Below, in pieces: positions 59,050-64,000 of a stretch of DNA of 64,000 nt. Each line of letters opens with the position of its first letter. The first letter of the stretch is position 1. Location: assembly GCF_021789315.1 (NCBI RefSeq), contig NZ_CP084561.1, forward strand, positions 4,278,001 through 4,342,000. The letters are read 5' to 3'. Source of the stretch: Arthrobacter sp. FW305-BF8 (GTDB lineage Bacteria; Actinomycetota; Actinomycetes; Actinomycetales; Micrococcaceae). Under the pieces are notes generated by a model, which saw only the letters and a list, made by a program, of their open reading frames with translations, was not told the origin of the DNA and did not search any database. A program made the translations under genes and the position numbers.

Positions 59050-59757
59050 ATGGCTGGCTGTGGACGCGAGCTGACACTTCTTTCGGAAGGGCAGGTCGAG
59101 CTGATCGGACGCATCCCGCGCAGCAGCAACGAGACGTTCCTCGTGGAGATTTCCGGCGGGAACGAGACCGGCTTTGCGGTCTACAAGCCGGAGGCAGGAG
59201 AACGGCCGCTATCCGATTTTGAGCCCGGACTGTACCGGCGGGAACGCGCCGCGTACCTGCTCAGCGAGTCCCTGGGCTGGGGATTCGTGCCGGCGACGGT
59301 GATCCGCGAGGAGGCACCCTTGGGAGTCGGGTCGCTGCAGTGGTTCATCGACTGCGACTTCGGGGAACATTACTTCACGCTGTACGCCGACGTCCCGGAA
59401 ACGCACCCCGACCTGTCACGGATCGCCCTGTTCGACTACGTCGCGAATAACACGGACCGCAAAAGCGGGCACGTGCTGCGCGGCGACGACGGCCGGGTGT
59501 GGGGCATCGACCACGGGTTGTGCTTCTCGGCAACCTTCAAACTGCGCACCGTGATCTGGGACTTCGCGGGCGACCCCGTCCCGGAGGCCCTGCTCGAGGA
59601 CATCGCCCCGCTCGCCGAGTCCGTGCCCGAGGAGGTGGCCGAACTCCTCGATGGCTCGGAGGTCACCGCCCTGCAGCGGCGGGTCCGGCGGCTGCTGCAC
59701 GAACCGGTGCTTCCGGTGGACCGAACCGGCATGCGGTACCCGTGGCCGTTGGTGTAG
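59050..59757 (+). CDS. SCO1664-family protein (PI3/4-kinase-like fold)
   Basis: A 235-aa protein. The region FDYVANNTDRKSGHVL (about residues 136-151) and WGIDHGLCF (about 158-166) match the SCO1664 family, which has a lipid-kinase-like catalytic loop: Asn-Asp-Arg and a later Asp-His. It follows the histidine phosphatase closely, so the two may act on the same phosphorylated substrate. The start at 59050 lacks a good ribosome-binding site and may be coupled to the gene before. Function experimentally unknown. Confidence 0.83.
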   Translation: MAGCGRELTLLSEGQVELIGRIPRSSNETFLVEISGGNETGFAVYKPEAGERPLSDFEPGLYRRERAAYLLSESLGWGFVPATVIREEAPLGVGSLQWFIDCDFGEHYFTLYADVPETHPDLSRIALFDYVANNTDRKSGHVLRGDDGRVWGIDHGLCFSATFKLRTVIWDFAGDPVPEALLEDIAPLAESVPEEVAELLDGSEVTALQRRVRRLLHEPVLPVDRTGMRYPWPLV

Positions 59758-60074
59758 GGGGCACCGGGTTCAGCGCGGGCCCCCACCACCCAGTACGCAT
59801 CAGCGAGTTGTAGGGTGGGGCAGATGCAAGCATGTTCGCTGCGCGAGCCTGCACTGCCAGCCCCTCCCATTCAGGCGCTTCTCGAGAATCTCAGGCATGC
59901 CGCGGGGCCCTTCTCGCGGAGACGTTGAGGGAAATTCCAAGGTTTATCCAAGATTCGTACCGTATACGTCACCATCCGTTCCGAGGGTGCTGCCCAGCTC
60001 ATAGTCTGACATCGGTTGACGGGACGGAAACTCAATGACTGAGTGCTGCGATGCCGGCCAGCAAGGAGGATCTG
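59758..60074. other. Intergenic region before secreted protein gene
   Basis: In these 317 bp I see no gene. A strong AAGGAGG ribosome-binding site ends it (60063-60069). TTGACG at 60014 could be a -35 element, but no matching -10 is clear. No terminator-type hairpin for the SCO1664 gene is obvious. Confidence 0.4.
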
Positions 60075-61097
60075 ATGAGTGCTTTGGGGCGGCAACCAAG
60101 GTGGAAATTCCGGTCAGCGGCAGCGGCCGTCGCACTGGCGGCATCCGCGGCCGGCTTCGCGGGTCTCGCCGGACCGGCGCAGGCAGCATCGTCGAAAGGG
60201 TGCGTCGGCGGCGGGTTCCGGGTCCTCGGGCAGGCCGGAGAATTTGACGGAACCGTTGCGGCCCCCGGTAGCCGGTTCGTGGTCCAGGGCACGTTCGTCC
60301 GGTTCGAGGTGGACCCGGCGAACTTCGCGATCCACAACTACGCCTTCACGGGCGCGCCCAACGAACTCGATATCACCGGCGGCCGGTATACCCCGGTCTT
60401 CGCCAGCAAGGTCCCCGACCACCGCGGCCTCGCACTGACCAGCAGCATCGCCCTCGAGGTCAAAGACGAAGAAGTGACGCTCGCCCGGACGGGCACCGGC
60501 GGGCTGTCCATGAGCATCCAGGCCAAGGACTGCGCCACCGGCGGACTGTTCCAGATGGAGCCCGAGCGCGGCGACGGGAACCGGACCCGCATCGTGCACC
60601 GCCTCGCCAACGAGGCCTTCTACTTCGACAACGCCAACTTCCGGGCCCGCCTCGGTGACTTCGTCGGCTCCGCCTGCACCAGCGTGCAGACCGGGCCGCC
60701 GAGCCAGTTCTGCGTCCAGGTCAGGCCGCGGGTGAACATCGGCAACAGCGTTTCGGCCAAGTTCGCCGTCCGCGACAGCGCCCAGGTCGCCGACCGGGTC
60801 CCACAACCGGCCTGCGGCCCGGACTTCACCAACACGCTGGGCCTGAACGAGACCGGCAACCACTGCGGTGCGATGTCCATCTGGGACGTCGCCAGCGGCG
60901 GCCGGATGGGCATGGTCACCGGTGAGGACGCCGTCGAAGTGGCCAACTCCCCCAGCGACTGCATCCAGGACTGCCAGGCCCAAAACCAGGTCCGCGGCCG
61001 CCTCGCAGTCCTCGGCTTCCCGTTCCCGGTGCCCGACGGAAGCCGGCTCGCGCCCAGGACCTCAACAGACGGGCTTACCGCGCCGCTGATGCCCTGA
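60075..61097 (+). CDS. Secreted protein of unknown function
   Basis: A 340-aa exported protein with a classical signal peptide cleaved after AQA (residue 37). The mature part is beta-rich, with recurring Phe/Asn stretches (NFAIHNYAFTG, NEAFYFDNANFRARLGDFVG) and about nine cysteines, some of which may form disulfides. I do not recognise it. The ATG at 60075 follows AAGGAGG; an upstream start at 60051 would spoil the signal peptide. No neighbouring gene explains it. Confidence 0.75.
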   Translation: MSALGRQPRWKFRSAAAAVALAASAAGFAGLAGPAQAASSKGCVGGGFRVLGQAGEFDGTVAAPGSRFVVQGTFVRFEVDPANFAIHNYAFTGAPNELDITGGRYTPVFASKVPDHRGLALTSSIALEVKDEEVTLARTGTGGLSMSIQAKDCATGGLFQMEPERGDGNRTRIVHRLANEAFYFDNANFRARLGDFVGSACTSVQTGPPSQFCVQVRPRVNIGNSVSAKFAVRDSAQVADRVPQPACGPDFTNTLGLNETGNHCGAMSIWDVASGGRMGMVTGEDAVEVANSPSDCIQDCQAQNQVRGRLAVLGFPFPVPDGSRLAPRTSTDGLTAPLMP

Positions 61098-61113
61098 CCG
61101 TCAGCAAACTAGG

Positions 61114-61353
61114 ATGACGCGAATGCCAATCACAAACAACGTCGCGTGGGACGCGGACCTTGAGGCCTTCAAGGGACGGGATACGACGTCTTACGTGGCC
61201 GTCACCGCGGCCACAGCCACCGCCTGTGCGGCCTGCCGGTTGGCCTTAGCTCCAGCCACCCAATACTTCACCTTCGACGCGGAGATCTGCCACCGGAGCT
61301 GCCGGGAACCGGGCCTGACGTGCTGTCCTCCCGGGAGCCTGGCGGTGAGCTGA
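61114..61353 (+). CDS. Small cysteine-containing protein, unknown
   Basis: A 79-aa frame with several cysteines (ACAACRL in the middle; ICHRSC and CC near the end). I do not recognise it. It starts with ATG at 61114 and overlaps the next frame by 34 nt. The last third may be out of frame if a shift near 61275 joins it to the following ORF. Confidence 0.4.
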   Translation: MTRMPITNNVAWDADLEAFKGRDTTSYVAVTAATATACAACRLALAPATQYFTFDAEICHRSCREPGLTCCPPGSLAVS

Positions 61354-61763
61354 CCTCCGCGCTGGTCGCCGCACTGCTGTCCCAAGGGTTTCAGCTGTGC
61401 ATGAGCGGCGATTACGGCGAAATGCTCCAGCAGTCCTCGCCGGCCGGGACTGTTTTCGCCATCACGACGACGCCGCAGGGGCTGATCTCCCTGCGGGCCG
61501 GCGAAGCGACGATGTACCGCGAACAGCTCGACATCGCCAATCCCGACGACGCCACTTGGCTGGACGCCGCAATGAACGCCGCTGTGCTGGTGATCGGCGG
61601 CGACAACCTCACTCTCGCTGGCAGCGGCCTGAATACGGACACGGCCGCCCGCTTGGGCACGCTGGTCACGGGCCTTGTCCCCGTCCTGGCCTCAGGCGTG
61701 ATCCCGCATCACGGGACGTCGGCCATGCCGCGCAGAGCAGGCGACCGGCCGGGCACCAACTAA
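61320..61763 (+). CDS. 147-aa protein, unknown, possibly continuation of previous frame
   Basis: A 147-aa frame from a GTG with no ribosome-binding site. The protein reads naturally from before the GTG: the in-frame codons just upstream give DLPPELPGTGPDVLSS, suggesting the true start lies earlier or the gene is the second half of the 61114 frame. It contains alternating hydrophobic strands (VFAITTTPQGLISL, AAVLVIGGDNLTL). No function can be given. Confidence 0.45.
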   Translation: MLSSREPGGELTSALVAALLSQGFQLCMSGDYGEMLQQSSPAGTVFAITTTPQGLISLRAGEATMYREQLDIANPDDATWLDAAMNAAVLVIGGDNLTLAGSGLNTDTAARLGTLVTGLVPVLASGVIPHHGTSAMPRRAGDRPGTN

Positions 61764-61863
61764 CAAAACGCTAGCGGACGACGCGGTGATGCCGGCCTTT
61801 CAGGAGCAGCCCATAGCGGCGGCTCGCTGATTTCGGCTGGCGACTGAGCCTCTTCTCTGCCGT

Positions 61864-62877
61864 TTAGATGGTGAGCACTACCTTGCCGGACACCTGGCCG
61901 TTTTCCAGGAAGCGGATCGCGTCCTTGGCCTCAGCCAGCGGAAAGGTCCGGTCGAGGGCTGGCGCGACTTTGCCGGCCTCGATGAGCGGGGCAAGATCCT
62001 GAAGTTCGGCGGCACGGACCAGGCCGAGGAACGTGGTCAGCCGTTGGCCGATGAAGGGGGACAGCGCCAGGGCGCCGAGTTGGCGGTGCAGGCCTCCGGT
62101 CAGTTTGCCGCCGCCCTCACCGCCGGTGATGACGGCCGTTCCTGTGGGTGTCAGAGCGCGGCGCAGGCGGGAGATCGGGGGGTTTCCGGCGATATCCAGG
62201 ATGAGGTCGTACGGGCCGGCGTCTGCGAAGTCTTCACGGGTGTAGTCGATGACGTGGTCGGCGCCGAGGGCACGGACAAACCCGGCCTTGCCGGTACTGC
62301 AGACTCCCGTGACCTGCGCACCGAAGGCTTTGGCCAGCTGGACCGCGTAGCTGCCGACGCCGCCGGACGCTCCGGTGACCAGCACCTTCTGCCCCTCGCT
62401 GATTTTCCCGGCGCGCAGGCCCAGGAGGGCAGTGACCGCGGAGACCGGCACCGCCGCGGACTGCTCGAAGGAGAGGCCCTGGGGCTTCGCGGCCAGTTGA
62501 GCCTCCGGTGCAACGGCGTATTCAGCGTAGGAGCCACGGCCGCTGCCGTAGACCGCGTCGCCGACTGCGAACCGCGTGACGTCGGGACCTACGGCTTCTA
62601 CGGTTCCTGCGAGATCAAGGCCCAGAACCGGGTTCCTCGGTTTGCGGATTCCGAATGCGAGACGGCCGAGGTAAGGCAGGCCTGTCATCAGGTGCCAGAC
62701 TCCGCGGTCGACGCCGGCCGCCCTGACACGGATGAGCACGTCGTCGCCTTTGACAACAGGGCGAGGCACCTCGTCCAGACGCAGCACCTCCGGCCCTCCG
62801 TAGGTATCCCGGACAATAGCGCGCATGCCGTCCCCGTTCCTGGTGCCCTGTTGTTGAGAGCGCTCCTGCATTTTCAT
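61864..62877 (-). CDS. Zinc-type alcohol dehydrogenase / quinone oxidoreductase-like
   Basis: A 337-aa medium-chain dehydrogenase without the catalytic zinc ligands, close to quinone oxidoreductases. The Rossmann region VTGASGGVGSYAVQLAKAFGA carries the NADPH-binding AxxGxxG variant (about residue 150), and YEYAVAPE-like SYAEYAVAPEAQLAAKP precedes it. Start at the ATG at 62877 behind AAAGGAAC; a longer frame to 62928 is not supported. It is divergent from the TetR regulator across a spacer with two palindromes, so it is probably induced by an electrophile or xenobiotic. Confidence 0.86.
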   Translation of the reverse strand: MKMQERSQQQGTRNGDGMRAIVRDTYGGPEVLRLDEVPRPVVKGDDVLIRVRAAGVDRGVWHLMTGLPYLGRLAFGIRKPRNPVLGLDLAGTVEAVGPDVTRFAVGDAVYGSGRGSYAEYAVAPEAQLAAKPQGLSFEQSAAVPVSAVTALLGLRAGKISEGQKVLVTGASGGVGSYAVQLAKAFGAQVTGVCSTGKAGFVRALGADHVIDYTREDFADAGPYDLILDIAGNPPISRLRRALTPTGTAVITGGEGGGKLTGGLHRQLGALALSPFIGQRLTTFLGLVRAAELQDLAPLIEAGKVAPALDRTFPLAEAKDAIRFLENGQVSGKVVLTI

Positions 62878-62907
62878 AGCGTTCCTTTCTTCATTTGCAG
62901 GTGATTG

Positions 62908-62945
62908 TCGTACGCTGTACGAGAACAATATCGTACACTGTACGT
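62908..62945. promoter_or_regulatory. Twin TetR-type operators
   Basis: TCGTACGCTGTACGA (62908-62922, perfect palindrome around a 3-nt centre) and TCGTACACTGTACGT (62931-62945) have centres 23 bp apart in the divergent spacer between the oxidoreductase and TetR genes. This is the classical layout for coregulation of both by the TetR protein. Confidence 0.75.
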
Positions 62946-62972
62946 AAACGGAAGGGCTAGGAGGATCCCATA

Positions 62973-63641
62973 ATGAAGGACGCAGTAGCGGGCGGCAGGG
63001 ACCGGCCGGTGCTCAGCCGGGAGAAGGTAATGCGGAAGGCTCTGGAGTTGGCAGACCGGGACGGTATCGCTGCCCTATCGATACGCTCCCTCGCACAGAG
63101 CCTGGGCACCAAGCCGATGACGCTCTACTACTACGTGGCCAACAAGGACCAGATCCTTGACGGCCTCGTGGACCTCGTCTTCACGGAAATTGAAACACCG
63201 GACGCTGGCGGTGAGTGGAAGGAACAGATGCGCCGCCGGGCCCACTCGGCGCGCGAAGCGCTGCGCCGACATCCGTGGGCGGTGGGGCTGCTGGAATCCC
63301 GCAAAGCGCCAGGCCCGGCGACCCTAAAGCACCACGAGGCAACCCTGGGGACACTGCGCGCCGCGGGCTTTACCGTCCAACAGACCGCCCGGGCCTACTC
63401 CCTGCTGGACAGCTACATCTACGGGTTCGCCCTCCAGGAAGCCGCACTGCCCATAGCAAAGCATGAGCCGATGGCTGAGGTGGCCGGTCCCATCATGGAA
63501 CGGTTCGCAACCGGTGACTACCCGCATATGGTCGAGATCGCCATGCAGGTGGTCATGCAGCCCGGCTACGACTACGGCAACGAATTCGCCTACGGGCTGG
63601 AGTTGATCCTCGGCGCGTTGGAGCCGGCACCGGCTGGGTAG
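62973..63641 (+). CDS. TetR/AcrR family regulator (TetR_C type)
   Basis: A 222-aa regulator with the N-terminal helix-turn-helix SIRSLAQSLGTKPMTLYYYVANKDQ (about residues 37-61) and a TetR_C-type effector domain rich in aromatic residues. Its start at 62973 follows AGGAGG. It is divergent from the quinone oxidoreductase-like gene and very likely represses both genes through the twin palindromes. Its 3' end overlaps the convergent epimerase gene by 52 nt. Confidence 0.9.
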   Translation: MKDAVAGGRDRPVLSREKVMRKALELADRDGIAALSIRSLAQSLGTKPMTLYYYVANKDQILDGLVDLVFTEIETPDAGGEWKEQMRRRAHSAREALRRHPWAVGLLESRKAPGPATLKHHEATLGTLRAAGFTVQQTARAYSLLDSYIYGFALQEAALPIAKHEPMAEVAGPIMERFATGDYPHMVEIAMQVVMQPGYDYGNEFAYGLELILGALEPAPAG

Positions 63642-64000
63642 CGTGCTTCGACGGAACCGTAGTGCTCGGCCAGCCTCGCGAGGCCCTCATCAAGCGAGAC
63701 GGCGGGCGTCCAGTTGAGAAGTTCGCGGGTCTCGCGCTGGTCGAACCAGTGGGCGGTGGAGAGCTGCTCAGCAAGGAACCTGGTCATCGGCGGCTCCTCT
63801 TTCCGCCCGGCCCAGGTCCACAGCTTCTCCACCACCGCTCCCGCCGCCCGCGCCACCCCGCCCGGCACAGACCACGACGGCGCGGGGACGCCCCCCGCGG
63901 CACAGATGCCCGCCAGCAGCTCGCCGACCGGGCGGGGTTCGCCGTTGCTGACGACGAGGGACCGGCCGTGGATGTGCTCCATGCGGTGCAGCGCGGCGAC
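63590..64000 (-). CDS. NAD-dependent epimerase/dehydratase, C-terminal part
   Basis: The reverse frame is open from the window end to a stop at 63590 (136 residues). It begins VAALHRMEHIHGRSLVVSNG and shows the C-terminal style of extended SDRs of the epimerase/3-beta-hydroxysteroid dehydrogenase group (GEPRPVGELLAGICAAGG, then FDQRETRELLNWTPAVSLDEGLARL). The N-terminal Rossmann domain lies outside the window. The 3' end overlaps the TetR gene antisense. Confidence 0.75.
   Translation of the reverse strand, partial: VAALHRMEHIHGRSLVVSNGEPRPVGELLAGICAAGGVPAPSWSVPGGVARAAGAVVEKLWTWAGRKEEPPMTRFLAEQLSTAHWFDQRETRELLNWTPAVSLDEGLARLAEHYGSVEARYPAGAGSNAPRINSSP

Noticed and set aside
1..64000. CRISPR array, tRNA, rRNA, phage or insertion element
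   Set aside because: No repeat-spacer pattern, cloverleaf, transposase or integrase was seen; the DUF222/HNH gene is not taken as mobile on its own.

Overview
The window is high-GC actinobacterial DNA. Gene density is high, genes are often joined by ATGA/GTGA overlaps, GTG starts are common, and Gly/Ala/Arg codons end in G or C. Gene content (DUF222/HNH-type protein, SCO1664-family protein, Tat- and lipobox-bearing binding proteins, GH51 arabinofuranosidase, many small-molecule uptake and oxidation operons) suggests a soil Micrococcaceae member such as Arthrobacter or Pseudarthrobacter. That genus call is inference. I saw no tRNA, rRNA, CRISPR array, transposase, integrase or phage gene.

Layout. 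65-7249: a six-gene minus-strand operon (PxpA, PxpB, PxpC, an MHS-type MFS permease, an SDR and a D-2-hydroxyacid dehydrogenase) divergent from a LysR regulator. Their 545-bp spacer carries two related 50-bp repeats. 7374-9468: a small CPxxGxW protein and a frame-broken DUF222/HNH gene. 9547-12258: an RraA/HMG-aldolase-type protein and an aspartate aminotransferase-like enzyme, divergent from an unknown 183-aa protein. 12358-14535: a glycogen-debranching-type glycosidase. 14723-23214: a Dpp-like ABC transporter with fused ATPases, an LLM flavin monooxygenase, a CMD protein and an AhpD-like protein, facing a flavin reductase with a small partner across a bidirectional terminator. 23432-26526: a HTH-TOBE regulator followed by modABC. 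26514-29784: a nucleoside hydrolase, then a maa-tetR-MFS operon behind a large palindromic operator. 29878-35966: a GH51 arabinofuranosidase with its sugar ABC importer and LacI regulator.

36009-43088 is a mixed stretch: a surface beta-propeller protein, a broken PCD-VOC fusion, an NmrA-type protein, an alpha/beta hydrolase, a broken second hydrolase, a TPR-like protein, a VOC protein, a one-helix membrane protein and an APH-type kinase. 43109-51308: an IclR gene divergent from tctBAC, then an RraA-family protein, a 6PGDH-like dehydrogenase, a DctM-like permease, an 85-aa membrane protein and a cyclase-family hydrolase, which looks like one organic-acid uptake and degradation locus. 51359-54276: two aldo/keto reductases and a XRE/MmyB regulator. 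54386-59757: a 124-aa protein with APK repeats, a VWA/AAA (MoxR-type) pair, and a histidine phosphatase with an SCO1664-family protein. 60075-64000: a secreted protein of unknown function, two small or possibly frameshifted ORFs, a quinone oxidoreductase-like enzyme divergent from its probable TetR regulator, and the 3' part of an epimerase-like gene.

Themes. Most blocks pair an importer, one or more oxidoreductases and a dedicated regulator with visible palindromic sites, as expected of a nutritionally versatile heterotroph. The locus I find most worth study as a poorly described system is 14723-23214 (ABC importer, LLM monooxygenase, two AhpD-fold proteins, flavin reductase), followed by the IclR-controlled locus 43109-51308. 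Three genes are clearly broken in this sequence and a fourth pair of ORFs may be one frameshifted gene; sequencing error cannot be separated from real decay here.
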